Assembly: GCF_014656195.1 (NCBI RefSeq)
Contig: NZ_BNBY01000013.1
Span: 1-64,000, forward strand
Length of the DNA stretch: 64,000 nt
DNA from: Kitasatospora xanthocidica
GTDB taxonomy: Bacteria > Actinomycetota > Actinomycetes > Streptomycetales > Streptomycetaceae
Direction: 5' to 3'
How positions within the stretch are numbered: position 1 is the stretch's first letter; each line of letters opens with the position of its first letter. The notes under the pieces were generated by a model. That model saw nothing but the letters and a program-made list of their open reading frames with translations, was not told the origin of the DNA and searched no databases. Of this stretch, positions 33,656 through 41,860 are shown piece after piece. The translations under genes and the position numbers were made by a program.

Positions 33656-34242
33656 CGGCGGCTCCTGAGGGGCGCGCGGTGGTGGCCGACGACCGCGGCG
33701 AGCGCGGCCGGCAGCAGGACGGTGAGGACGACGACGGTGGCCCAGACGGAGGGCGCGATGGCCGGCACGGTGGGCCCGCCGGGTCCGTCGGGCGGCGGCG
33801 CGGCGACGGCCGAGGTCGTCGTGGTGGTCGCACTGGCCGTCGGTGTGGGAGCCGGTTCGGCGGGGCGGGCGGCCTCCGGGGCGGGGCTCGCCGTGGTGGG
33901 CGCTGCGGCCGGGCGGGAGACGGTCGGCCGCGCCCCCTCGTGGGCCGACGTCGGGCTCGGTGTCGGAGGTGGCGCGGGGGCCGTCGCGGTCGGCTCCCGA
34001 TGCGGCGGTGCGGAGTGCGAGGGCGAGGGGTGGACGGGAGACGGGGACGGGGGAGCCGGAGAGGTGGAGGCGCAGTCGGTCGGCGGCGGTTGCGGCCGGG
34101 GCGGCGGCGCCGGCGGATGGACGTGCGGCGGCCGGGGCGGCAGCGGGACCGGGATCGGCAGTACCGGGATCGGCAGTACCGGGATCAACGGGAACGGGAG
34201 CGGCGGGAACGGCGGCGGGTGCGGACCCGCGACATGGTCCAT
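33652..34242 (-). CDS. Proline-rich single-pass membrane protein
   Basis: 196 aa from the ATG at 34242 (a GTG at 34314 would add 24 Arg-rich residues). The N-terminus has a PIPVLPIPVLPIPVPLPP repeat encoded by 15-bp tandem DNA repeats at about 34150-34190. Then comes a long Pro/Ala/Thr/Ser-rich region and one C-terminal membrane helix (IAPSVWATVVVLTVLLPAAL) followed by a short basic tail. This looks like a cell-wall-spanning stalk anchored at its C-terminus. Coupled to the small four-helix membrane protein downstream; function unknown. Confidence 0.55.
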   Translation of the reverse strand: MDHVAGPHPPPFPPLPFPLIPVLPIPVLPIPVPLPPRPPHVHPPAPPPRPQPPPTDCASTSPAPPSPSPVHPSPSHSAPPHREPTATAPAPPPTPSPTSAHEGARPTVSRPAAAPTTASPAPEAARPAEPAPTPTASATTTTTSAVAAPPPDGPGGPTVPAIAPSVWATVVVLTVLLPAALAAVVGHHRAPLRSRR

Positions 34243-34377
34243 CCCCAGATGATCCGGCCGCGGGCGCCACCGCCGCCGCGTGCTGCGCCGCAAACCCCCG
34301 TCCCCGGTGAACACCCGCCCCCGGGAAGGGAACGCACGTGCCCAGACGGCCCGTGCGTTCGATGGCGAGCGGAGCGG

Positions 34378-35301
34378 TCAGACGACCGAGAGGACGATCT
34401 TGCCGGTGGTGCGGCCCTGCTCGCCGAGCTCATGGGCCCTGGCGGCCTGGGACAGGGGCAGGACCGTCTCCACGACGGGCCGCAGGGCGCCGCGGTCGGC
34501 CAGGGCGGCGATCTCGCGCAGGCCGAGGTGGTCCGGCTCGACCAGGACCCAGAGGGCGCGCACCCCGGCGGGGGCGGCGGGGACGTCGTCCGGTCCGGGC
34601 AGGGTGATCAGGCGGCCGCCGGGCCGGAGGACCCGCAGGGAGCGTTCGGCCGTCTCGCCGCCGAGGCCGTCCAGGACCACGTCGACGTCGGCGACGGCGT
34701 CCTCGAACCGGACGCTCCGGTAGTCGATCACCTCGTCGGCGCCGAGTTCGCGCAGCAGGTCGTGCTTGCCGGCGCTGGCGGTGCCGATGACGTACGCGCC
34801 GCGGGCCTTGGCGATCTGCACCGCGAGGTGGCCGACGCCGCCGGCGGCCGCGTGCACCAGGACGCGCTCGCCGGGGCGCAGGTCCGCCGTGTCGACCAGG
34901 GCCTGCCAGGCGGTGAGCGCGGCCAGGGGCAGCGCCGCGGCCTCGACGTGGGTCAGGCGGGCGGGCTTGGGGGCGAGGTGGCGGGCCGGTGCCACCACGT
35001 ACTCGGCGTAGCCGCCCGCCTGGCGCGGGAACAGCGGCATCCCGAAGACCTCGTCGCCGGGGCGGAACAGGCCGACGCCGGGTCCGACGGCCTCGACCGT
35101 GCCGGAGACGTCCCAGCCGACCGCCGGTACGTCGCCCCACTCGATGAGGGCGCCGCCGGCCCGGGTCTTCCAGTCGACCGGGTTCACACCGGCCGCGTGC
35201 ACCCGCACCAGGACCTCGTTGAGCCCCGGCTCGGGGCGCTCGACCTCGCGCTCGACCAGGTTCTCCGGCCCGCCCCACTGCTCCACGACCACTGCTCGCA
35301 T
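34378..35301 (-). CDS. NADP-dependent quinone oxidoreductase-like protein (zinc-free MDR)
   Basis: 307 aa medium-chain dehydrogenase/reductase. Features: start MRAVVVEQWGGPENL, the catalytic domain motif HAAGVNPVDWKTRAG, PAVGWDVSGTVEAVGPGVG, and the nucleotide-binding HAAAGGVGHLAVQIAKARGA. Zinc-ligand Cys residues are absent, as in zeta-crystallin/quinone oxidoreductases. It would reduce quinones or enones with NADPH. Divergent from the GlxA-type regulator at 35459, which may control it. Confidence 0.9.
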   Translation of the reverse strand: MRAVVVEQWGGPENLVEREVERPEPGLNEVLVRVHAAGVNPVDWKTRAGGALIEWGDVPAVGWDVSGTVEAVGPGVGLFRPGDEVFGMPLFPRQAGGYAEYVVAPARHLAPKPARLTHVEAAALPLAALTAWQALVDTADLRPGERVLVHAAAGGVGHLAVQIAKARGAYVIGTASAGKHDLLRELGADEVIDYRSVRFEDAVADVDVVLDGLGGETAERSLRVLRPGGRLITLPGPDDVPAAPAGVRALWVLVEPDHLGLREIAALADRGALRPVVETVLPLSQAARAHELGEQGRTTGKIVLSVV

Positions 35302-35423
35302 GCTGTCCTGCCTCGTTCTTCGTCGTTCTTCGCGGTTCTTCGTCGCGTTCCGTGCGCCGCCCGGGGTGGCCCGGGCGGCTCGGCGACGTGGTCAACGATC
35401 CGGGACCCCGGCCCTTCGCGGTG

Positions 35424-35452
35424 TTGGCCGTCCGGCCACTATGTGACAGGAT
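35424..35452 (+). promoter_or_regulatory. Promoter of the GlxA-type regulator (leaderless)
   Basis: TTGGCC (35424-35429), 17-base spacer, CAGGAT (35447-35452), then six bases to the ATG at 35459. Spacing is ideal for a housekeeping promoter whose transcript begins at or next to the start codon; no ribosome site is present. Confidence 0.55.
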
Positions 35453-35458
35453 CTGGCC

Positions 35459-36529
35459 ATGGGAGCGGCAGGGACGAAGCAGGCGAAGCGGACCGGGCGG
35501 TCGCCGTGGACGGGGCGGGCGGACGGGGCGCACCCCCGGCGCCACCGGATCGCGGTGCTCGCGCTGCCCGGTGTGCCGCCCTTCGAGCTCGGCATCCCCT
35601 CCCGGGTCTTCGGCAGTGCGCTGGACGCCGGGGGCCGCCCGCTCTACGAGGTGGTGGTCTGCACCGCCGATGGCGCCCCCGTCCTCAGCGACGCCGGCTT
35701 CACCGTGCAGCCGGCGGCCGGTCCCGAGGCGCTGGCCACGGCGGACACCGTGATCGTCCCGCCCACGCACGCCATGCCCGAGCTGGCCGAGGGCGGGCCG
35801 CTGCCCGCCGAGGTCGAGGCGGCCATCGCCGGCATCCGGCCCGGCACCCGGCTGGTGTCCATCTGCTCCGGCTCCTACGTGCTCGCCGCGGCCGGGCTGC
35901 TCGACGGCCGGCCGGCCACCACGCACTGGAACCTGGCCCCGGAGTTCCGCCGGGCCTACCCCGCGGTCAAGCTCGACGAGGAGGTCCTGTTCGTCGACGA
36001 CGGCGACGTGCTGACCTCCGCCGGGGTGGCCGCCGGCGTCGACCTCTGCCTGCACGTGATCCGCCGGGACCACGGCGCGGCGGTCGCCAACCGGACCGCC
36101 CGGATGTGCGTCGTGCCGCCCTGGCGGGACGGCGGGCAGGCCCAGTACATCGACCGTCCGGTCCCCGAGCCGACGGTCGCCAGCACCACGGCCACCCGCG
36201 CCTGGGCCCTGGAGCACCTCGGCGAGGAGCTGCCGCTCACCCGGCTCGCCGAGCACGCCCGGATGAGCCTGCGCTCGTTCACCCGGCGCTTCCGGGACGA
36301 GGCGGGGATGACCCCGGTGCAGTGGCTCACCGCGCAACGCCTCGAACTGGCCAAGCAGTTGCTGGAGACCACGGACCTGTCGATCGACCTGGTCGCCCAC
36401 CGGGCCGGTTTCGGCTCCGCGAACTCGCTGCGCGCGCACATGAGGACGGCCTTCGGGGTCTCCCCGGCGGCCTACCGGCGCACCTTCAGCCCGCACGAGC
36501 CCGCCGCGGTCCCGGCCGCAGCGGGATGA
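35459..36529 (+). CDS. GlxA-family (DJ-1/PfpI-AraC) transcriptional regulator
   Basis: 356 aa. A DJ-1/PfpI-like domain (about residues 30-215: RIAVLALPGVPPFELGIPSR, nucleophile-elbow Cys in LVSICSGSYVLAAAGLLDGR, TTHWNLAPEFRRAYP) is followed by an AraC DNA-binding domain with two helix-turn-helices (LTRLAEHARMSLRSFTRRFR and DLVAHRAGFGSANSLRAHM, ending FGVSPAAYRR). Leaderless start. Divergent from the quinone oxidoreductase gene, its probable target. Tail to tail with the MarR gene, seven bases apart. Confidence 0.92.
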   Translation: MGAAGTKQAKRTGRSPWTGRADGAHPRRHRIAVLALPGVPPFELGIPSRVFGSALDAGGRPLYEVVVCTADGAPVLSDAGFTVQPAAGPEALATADTVIVPPTHAMPELAEGGPLPAEVEAAIAGIRPGTRLVSICSGSYVLAAAGLLDGRPATTHWNLAPEFRRAYPAVKLDEEVLFVDDGDVLTSAGVAAGVDLCLHVIRRDHGAAVANRTARMCVVPPWRDGGQAQYIDRPVPEPTVASTTATRAWALEHLGEELPLTRLAEHARMSLRSFTRRFRDEAGMTPVQWLTAQRLELAKQLLETTDLSIDLVAHRAGFGSANSLRAHMRTAFGVSPAAYRRTFSPHEPAAVPAAAG

Positions 36530-36536
36530 CGGACCG

Positions 36537-37058
36537 TCAGCACCCCTCGTCCGCCCCGGAGAGGTCCTCGGACAGCATCCCGGTGCGTACCCGCTGCACG
36601 TAGCGGTCCACCAGGTGGCGCAGCACGCTGACGGTGGCGGCGACGTCCGCGGCCGGGACGCTGTCCAGCGCGTCGGCCAGTCCGATGAGGTTGGCCTGTT
36701 TCAGTCGGTCGAGCACCGCCCGTCCCTCGCCGGTGAGTTCGACCTGGCGGGCCCGCCGGTCGGTGGCGTCCTGGGCGCGCTCCACCAGTTTCTGGCCCTG
36801 GAGGCGGTCGATCTGCCGGGTGACGTGGGAGGGCTTGACCATCAGCCGGTCGGCCAGGTCGCCGACCCGGCTGGCGCCCTCGGCCTCGGCGAGCGCGCGC
36901 AGCAGGTAGACGTCCGAGCGGGCGGCGGTGATGCCGGCCCGGGCCATCTGGCGCTCGTGGTGCTGTGAACGTGTCAGGAGATAGGCCAGTGTCGCCAGGA
37001 CGTCTTCCAGGTCCGAGGCGGTGGTCCGCTCGTCGAGGGGGTCTTCGGGCTCCGGCAT
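36537..37058 (-). CDS. MarR-family transcriptional regulator
   Basis: 173 aa. Winged helix-turn-helix of the MarR type: ITAARSDVYLLRALAEAEGA, RVGDLADRLMVKPSHVTRQI, wing ERAQDATDRRARQVELTGEG. Helices at both ends form the dimer interface. It is divergent from the P450-ferredoxin-reductase operon (37259-40000) with 200 bases between starts that contain direct repeats, so it is a candidate regulator of that operon. Confidence 0.9.
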   Translation of the reverse strand: MPEPEDPLDERTTASDLEDVLATLAYLLTRSQHHERQMARAGITAARSDVYLLRALAEAEGASRVGDLADRLMVKPSHVTRQIDRLQGQKLVERAQDATDRRARQVELTGEGRAVLDRLKQANLIGLADALDSVPAADVAATVSVLRHLVDRYVQRVRTGMLSEDLSGADEGC

Positions 37059-37169
37059 GGGGGGAACTGTAGCGAGCCGGTACGGGTGTCGGCGGTGGCG
37101 GTGACATCTGACCGGATTTCGGACAGATTCGTTCGCCCTCGGACGGGCCCTTTCGTCGCGACGGAACGC

Positions 37170-37192
37170 GAGTTAGCGTGACGGTGAGTTAG
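37170..37192. promoter_or_regulatory. GAGTTAG direct repeats between MarR and P450 genes
   Basis: GAGTTAG at 37170-37176 and again at 37186-37192 (16-bp period), followed by TTGCTTAGGGCA. A possible MarR operator or activator site overlapping the P450 promoter; no other element explains this AT-richer patch. Confidence 0.35.
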
Positions 37193-37258
37193 TTGCTTAG
37201 GGCACGTAATGGCCCCGGTCCCCCACCGGCAACCCCGCTCCTAGAAGGGAGCCCCCTG

Positions 37259-38458
37259 ATGGCCACGGCCGCACAGACCCCGCGCTTCACCCACCCCGCC
37301 GCCCGCGGTGCCTGCCCGTTCGCCCCGCCGCCCGTCTACCGGCAGGCGCAGCAGGACGAACCGATCAGCCGCGTCTCCCTGTGGGACGGCGCCCCCAGCT
37401 GGCTGGTCACCCGCCACGAGGACGTCAAGGCCGTCCTGTCCGACCCCCGCTTCAGCTCCGACTCCGCCCGCCCCGGCTTCCCCTTCATCAGCGCCGGCGC
37501 CCGGCAGCTGAGCGCCGGCCGGCCCACCTTCATCCGGATGGACGACCCCGAGCACGCCCGGCTGCGCCGGATGCTCACCGGCGAGTTCATGATCAAGAAG
37601 GTCGAGGCGCTGCGCCCCGAGATCCAGCGCATCGCCGACGACCTGCTCGACCGGATGACCACCGGACGCACCGGCGCCGACCTGGTCCGCGAGTTCGCCC
37701 TGCCGCTGCCCTCCCTGGTCATCTGCCTGCTGCTCGGCGTCCCCTACCGGGACCACGACTTCTTCCAGGAGTGCAGCCGCGTCCTGCTGCACCGCGACTC
37801 CACGGCCGAGGAGGTCGCCGCCGCGCAGCAGCGGCTCGGCGACTACCTGTGCGCGCTCACCGACTCCAAGCGCGCCGAACCCGACGACGGCATCCTCAGC
37901 CGCCTGGTGGCCCGCGGCGAGCTGGACACCGCGGAGATCGGCGTGATGGCCCGGCTGCTGCTGGTGGCCGGGCACGAGACCACCGCGAACATGACCGCGA
38001 TGTCCGTGCTGGCCCTGCTGCGCAACCCCGACCAGCTCGACCACCTGCGCCGCCACCCGGAGTCCGTCACCGGCGCGGTCGAGGAACTGCTGCGCTACCT
38101 CACCATCGTGCACTCCGGCCTGACCCGGGTCGCCACCGAGGACGTCGAGCTCGGCGGCGTGCGGATCCGGGCCGGTGAGGGCGTCATCTGCATGATCAAC
38201 ACCGCCAACCGCGACGCCGCGGAGTTCCCGGACGGCGACGAACTCGACGTGACCCGCGACGCCCGCCGCCACCTGGCCTTCGGCTTCGGCGTCCACCAGT
38301 GCCTCGGCCAGCCGCTCGCCCGGCTGGAGCTCCAGATCGCCCTCGACACCGTGCTGCGCCGACTGCCCGGGCTGCGGCTGGCCGTCCCGTTCGAGGAGGT
38401 CCGCTTCCGTAACGAGATGCTCGTCTACGGCGTCCACGAGCTGCCGATCGCCTGGTGA
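37259..38458 (+). CDS. Cytochrome P450, CYP105-like
   Basis: 399 aa, ATG with AAGGGAG eight bases upstream. Complete P450: oxygen-activating I-helix LLLVAGHETTANMTAM, K-helix ExxR in AVEELLRYLTIVHSGLTRVA, heme-binding FGFGVHQCLGQPLARLEL with the axial Cys. The sequence style (PTFIRMDDPEHARLRRMLTG, EFMIKKVEALRPEIQ) is that of CYP105, versatile streptomycete monooxygenases for xenobiotics and natural products. Soluble. First gene of a complete class I system with its own ferredoxin and reductase, so electrons run NAD(P)H to reductase to ferredoxin to P450. MarR control is likely. Confidence 0.92.
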   Translation: MATAAQTPRFTHPAARGACPFAPPPVYRQAQQDEPISRVSLWDGAPSWLVTRHEDVKAVLSDPRFSSDSARPGFPFISAGARQLSAGRPTFIRMDDPEHARLRRMLTGEFMIKKVEALRPEIQRIADDLLDRMTTGRTGADLVREFALPLPSLVICLLLGVPYRDHDFFQECSRVLLHRDSTAEEVAAAQQRLGDYLCALTDSKRAEPDDGILSRLVARGELDTAEIGVMARLLLVAGHETTANMTAMSVLALLRNPDQLDHLRRHPESVTGAVEELLRYLTIVHSGLTRVATEDVELGGVRIRAGEGVICMINTANRDAAEFPDGDELDVTRDARRHLAFGFGVHQCLGQPLARLELQIALDTVLRRLPGLRLAVPFEEVRFRNEMLVYGVHELPIAW

Positions 38459-38579
38459 GCCGGGGTGGGCGCCGACGCCGTCGACGCCCACCACCGGTCA
38501 GCCCCACCACCGTTCACCCCAAGCACCGTTCACCCCCACCCGGGGCCGGCCCGACCGGCCCCGACCCGAAGGGAACACC

Positions 38580-38777
38580 ATGCTCGTCCACATCGACCAG
38601 GACAAGTGCTGCGGAGCCGGACACTGCGTCGTCGCCGCCCCCGAGGTCTTCGACCAGCGCGACGAGGACGGCATCGTCCTGCTGCTCGACGCCCGGCCGC
38701 CCGCCGACCTCCACCAGGCCGTCCAGGACGCCGCCGCCGTCTGCCCGGCCGCCGCGATCCGCCTGGATCTCGCGTGA
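38580..38777 (+). CDS. [3Fe-4S] ferredoxin of the P450 system
   Basis: 65 aa. Cys ligands in DKCCGAGHCVVAAPEVFDQR (C10, C16) and AAAVCPAAAI give the C-x5-C-xn-CP pattern of single-cluster 3Fe-4S ferredoxins that serve CYP105 enzymes. Lies 121 bases after the P450 and overlaps the reductase start by four bases (GTGA). Confidence 0.92.
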   Translation: MLVHIDQDKCCGAGHCVVAAPEVFDQRDEDGIVLLLDARPPADLHQAVQDAAAVCPAAAIRLDLA

Positions 38778-40000
38778 CCGCTCCCCGGCGGATCGCCGTC
38801 GTCGGGGCCGGCGCGGCCGGACTGCACACCGCCGAAGCGCTGCGCCGGGCCGGCTACGACGGCCGGCTCACCCTCGTCGGGGACGAGGAGGAGCCGCCGT
38901 ACGACCGGCCGCCGCTGTCCAAGCACCTGCTCTCCGGGCAGTGGCAGCCCGACCGCCTCACCCTCCGGGACCCCCGGGCGCTGGACGAGCTGCGGCTCGA
39001 CCTGCGCCTGGGGGTGCGGGCCCGGCGCCTGGACCGCCGGGCCCGCACCGTGCACCTCGCCGACGGCCGCGAGGTGCCCTGCGACGCCGTCGTCATCGCC
39101 ACCGGGGTCCGCCCCCGCCGGCTGCCCGGCGCTGGCACCCCGGGCGACGGCACCCCGCCGGCCGGCGCCCACGTGCTGCGCACCCTCGCCGACGCCCTCG
39201 CCCTGCGCGCGGACCTGTGCGAGGGCCCGCGCGCCGGCGGCCGGCTGCTGGTGGTCGGCGGCGGACTGCTCGGCGCCGAGGCGGCCGCCACCGCCGTCGG
39301 AATCGGCGCCGAGGTCACCTGGCTGGTCTCCACCGACACCCCGCTGGCCGCCGTCCTCGGCACCGAGACCGCCGCCCTGCTCACCGGCCTGCACCGCGGA
39401 CACGGCGTCCGGATCCACCGGGGCACGGCCACCGGGCTCCTCAGCCGCGGCGGCCGCGCCACCGGCGTCCGGCTCGCCGACGGCACCGACCTCGCGGCCG
39501 ACACCGTCCTGACGGCCATCGGCTCCGAACCCGCCACCGAGTGGCTCGCCGACAGCGGCCTGGGCCTGGACGGCGGCGTGGTCTGCGACGCCCGCTGCGC
39601 CGCCGGCCCCGGCGTCTGGGCGGCGGGCGACGCCGCCTGCTGGCCCGACCCGCGCACCGGCCGCCACCGGCGCCTCGAACAGCGCACCAACGCCACCGAA
39701 CAGGCCCTGCACGTCGCCCGGAACCTGCTGGCCGGGCCGGACGGGACGACGGAGGTCTACACGCCGGTGCCGTACCTGTGGACCGACCAGTACGGGCTGC
39801 GGGTCCAGGCCTTCGGCTCCCCGGGCGCCGCCGACCGGTTCGAGCCGGTCGACGGCAGCCCGGAGGAGCACCGCTTCGCGGCCGCCTGCGTGCGCGACGG
39901 ACGGGTCGTCGGAGCGGTGGGCATCGCCTCGGCCCGGGCCCTGCGCGGGCTGCGCGCCCAGGTCGCGGCGCACGCGCCCTGGCCGCCCGAGCCGGCCTGA
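38774..40000 (+). CDS. Ferredoxin reductase of the P450 system
   Basis: 408 aa, GTG start overlapping the ferredoxin stop. FAD-binding RRIAVVGAGAAGLHTAEALR, the YDRPPLSKHLL motif, NAD(P)H Rossmann fold LLVVGGGLLGAEAAATA, FAD motif VWAAGDAACWPDP, and a C-terminal domain (VPYLWTDQYGLRVQAFG). Same family as the orphan reductase at 1351-2616 but clearly a separate gene. Supplies electrons to the ferredoxin and P450 encoded immediately upstream, and possibly to the second P450-ferredoxin pair at 46.3-47.8 kb, which has no reductase. Confidence 0.92.
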   Translation: MTAPRRIAVVGAGAAGLHTAEALRRAGYDGRLTLVGDEEEPPYDRPPLSKHLLSGQWQPDRLTLRDPRALDELRLDLRLGVRARRLDRRARTVHLADGREVPCDAVVIATGVRPRRLPGAGTPGDGTPPAGAHVLRTLADALALRADLCEGPRAGGRLLVVGGGLLGAEAAATAVGIGAEVTWLVSTDTPLAAVLGTETAALLTGLHRGHGVRIHRGTATGLLSRGGRATGVRLADGTDLAADTVLTAIGSEPATEWLADSGLGLDGGVVCDARCAAGPGVWAAGDAACWPDPRTGRHRRLEQRTNATEQALHVARNLLAGPDGTTEVYTPVPYLWTDQYGLRVQAFGSPGAADRFEPVDGSPEEHRFAAACVRDGRVVGAVGIASARALRGLRAQVAAHAPWPPEPA

Positions 40001-40010
40001 GCCGCCCCGG

Positions 40011-40040
40011 CCCGCCTTGCCGCCCGGGTGGTGAGGCGGG
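40011..40040. terminator. Weak hairpin between convergent genes
   Basis: CCCGCCT and AGGCGGG (7-bp stem, 16-base loop) fill the 40 bases between the reductase stop and the phosphatase stop. Confidence 0.4.
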
Positions 40041-41612
40041 TCAGCCGCGCTGCACGGTGAGCCGGTCCACCGCCGTGCCGTCCTCGGTGAGGGAGCGCAC
40101 CTCCATCCGGGCCGGCTTGCCCGCGGCGGCGGGCGTCACGTCGACCGCCACCAGGCAGTACCCGGTGTAACGGACCCTGGACCAGGTGACCTTGACGGTC
40201 TGCTCGTGGCCGCTCCGGTCGGAGACCACCATGGGCACGGGCTTGTCGTTCCCGGTTTCGTGCCCGAGGTAGGTGTCGGAGGCCGGGAACTTGTAGAGCC
40301 CGCCGCCACCGCCGCCCGCGACGACGTACGTGGTGCCGTCCTTCGCGGGGTCGACGGTGTCGCCGGAGCCGGCCTTGCGGGTGGCCTTGCCGGCCCGGAT
40401 CGGGTCGGTCCGCTCGTAGACGTGGTTGTGGCCGCTGAGCACCAGGTCCACCTGGTACTTGTCGAACAGCGGGGCCCAGTCCTGCTGGGCGCCGAGCTCG
40501 GCGCCGTTGTCGTGGCAGGTGGAGTACGTGCACTGGTGCAGGTAGACGACGATGAAGTCGATGCCGGTGTCGGCCCGGAGCGCGGCGAGCCGGCTCTCCA
40601 GCCACTTCCGCTGCTTGCCCTTGGTGTGGTCGAGGTTGGCCGGGGTGTTGAAGCAGACGTCGTTGCCGTCCAGGCTGATCAGGCCGACGTTCTGGTAGCG
40701 CCAGGAGTAGATGCCGGTGGACTGGGCCCAGGCGTTGTCGGGCATCGTGAACCGGGCGCGTACGCCGCCGTAGCCGTCCGCGCCGTACCAGGGCTCCATC
40801 TCGTGGTTGCCGACCGCCACCATCCACGGGGTCCGGGCGGCGACGGGTTCGTTCTGCACGAAGAAGGAGTCCCACAGGCGGGCGTCGTACGCGTCGTCGG
40901 TCTTGCCGCTGCCGCCGGCGTTGGCGTACGACAGGTCGCCCATGTGGAGGTGGAAGGCCGGGTCGAGGCCGGCGATCATGGTGCCGGTGGCGGCCGCGTT
41001 GTAGCCGATGCCCTGGTCGCCGAAGGCCGTGAAGGTGAAGCCGGCGCCGCGCCCGGGGGCGGGTGCGGTGCGGAAGCTCGCCACGTCGCCGAGCCGGGCG
41101 CCCTGGCCCGCGGGGTCGTGGCCCTGGTGGCCGACGACGTAGTAGTAGGTGGTGTCCGGGATCAGCTGGTCCACCTGCGCGTGCAGGTAGTACTGGGTGA
41201 CGGTGGTCGGCCTGACCAGGGGCTGGTCCTCGACCGGGTGCTGCCAGGACAGCTTGCTGACCAGGGTGCGCACCTCGGCGGCGATCGGCTCGCCGAACTC
41301 GCCGGGCCGCGGGCCGATCCGGACGAAGGGGGCGGTCACCGCGTCCGGCACCTGCCAGGAGACGACGACCTGCCGGGACGGGTCGGCCCCGTAGGCGAGG
41401 TGCCGGCCGAAGGGGCGCAGCGCGGACCCGGCGGTCCGCTCGCTCCGGGGCGAGGGGACGGGCGAGGGGACGGTCGGGGGGAGGGGTGAGGGGGTGGCCG
41501 GGGCGGCGAGGGCGGCGCCGGGCAGCAGGAGGCCGCCGGCGGCGAGGGCGGCGCCGCCCGTCGCGCCGGCTCGGAGGAGGTCGCGTCGGGAGTGCCGTGG
41601 TGTCTCGGACAT
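40041..41612 (-). CDS. Tat-exported purple acid phosphatase-like metallophosphoesterase
   Basis: 523 aa. Tat signal peptide: SRRDLLRAG at residues 8-16 followed by an Ala/Gly/Leu core and AxA cleavage. A Pro/Ser linker leads to a fibronectin-III-like N-terminal domain (RQVVVSWQVPDAVTAPFVRI, TTYYYVVGHQG). The catalytic calcineurin-like domain has all metal motifs: TAFGDQGIG, MGDLSYAN, VAVGNHEMEPW, VVYLHQCTYS, SGHNHVYERTDP. Exported folded with metals, it should hydrolyse phosphomonoesters outside the cell. There is no ribosome site before the ATG; a strong palindrome sits eight bases upstream. Confidence 0.9.
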   Translation of the reverse strand: MSETPRHSRRDLLRAGATGGAALAAGGLLLPGAALAAPATPSPLPPTVPSPVPSPRSERTAGSALRPFGRHLAYGADPSRQVVVSWQVPDAVTAPFVRIGPRPGEFGEPIAAEVRTLVSKLSWQHPVEDQPLVRPTTVTQYYLHAQVDQLIPDTTYYYVVGHQGHDPAGQGARLGDVASFRTAPAPGRGAGFTFTAFGDQGIGYNAAATGTMIAGLDPAFHLHMGDLSYANAGGSGKTDDAYDARLWDSFFVQNEPVAARTPWMVAVGNHEMEPWYGADGYGGVRARFTMPDNAWAQSTGIYSWRYQNVGLISLDGNDVCFNTPANLDHTKGKQRKWLESRLAALRADTGIDFIVVYLHQCTYSTCHDNGAELGAQQDWAPLFDKYQVDLVLSGHNHVYERTDPIRAGKATRKAGSGDTVDPAKDGTTYVVAGGGGGGLYKFPASDTYLGHETGNDKPVPMVVSDRSGHEQTVKVTWSRVRYTGYCLVAVDVTPAAAGKPARMEVRSLTEDGTAVDRLTVQRG

Positions 41613-41619
41613 GACAGTA

Positions 41620-41640
41620 AGTTAGGAAACTTCCCTAACT
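41620..41640. promoter_or_regulatory. Palindromic operator before the phosphatase gene
   Basis: AGTTAGG-N7-CCTAACT, ending eight bases before the phosphatase start (leftward gene). It occupies the place of a ribosome site and is probably a repressor-binding site; streptomycete genes for secreted enzymes often carry similar AAGTTAGGAAA-type palindromes. Which regulator binds is unknown. Confidence 0.5.
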
Positions 41641-41860
41641 TTTGGCAAGGGGCGGGAGCCGTCGAATTCGGTTGCCGGGCGCGCCAGTTGGGAGGAGGCC
41701 GGATCCCGCGGGCGGTGAGCCCGGTGCGGGCGGCCGGAGCCCCGGTCGCCCGTCCGGCGCAGCAGGGCGCGCGGGCCGGGCGGCGGGCTGCGATCTTCGG
41801 AGGACGCCCGGCCGCGCCGCCCGACCGCCGGGCCCCCGACCCGAGACCGTGGAGGCCAGC

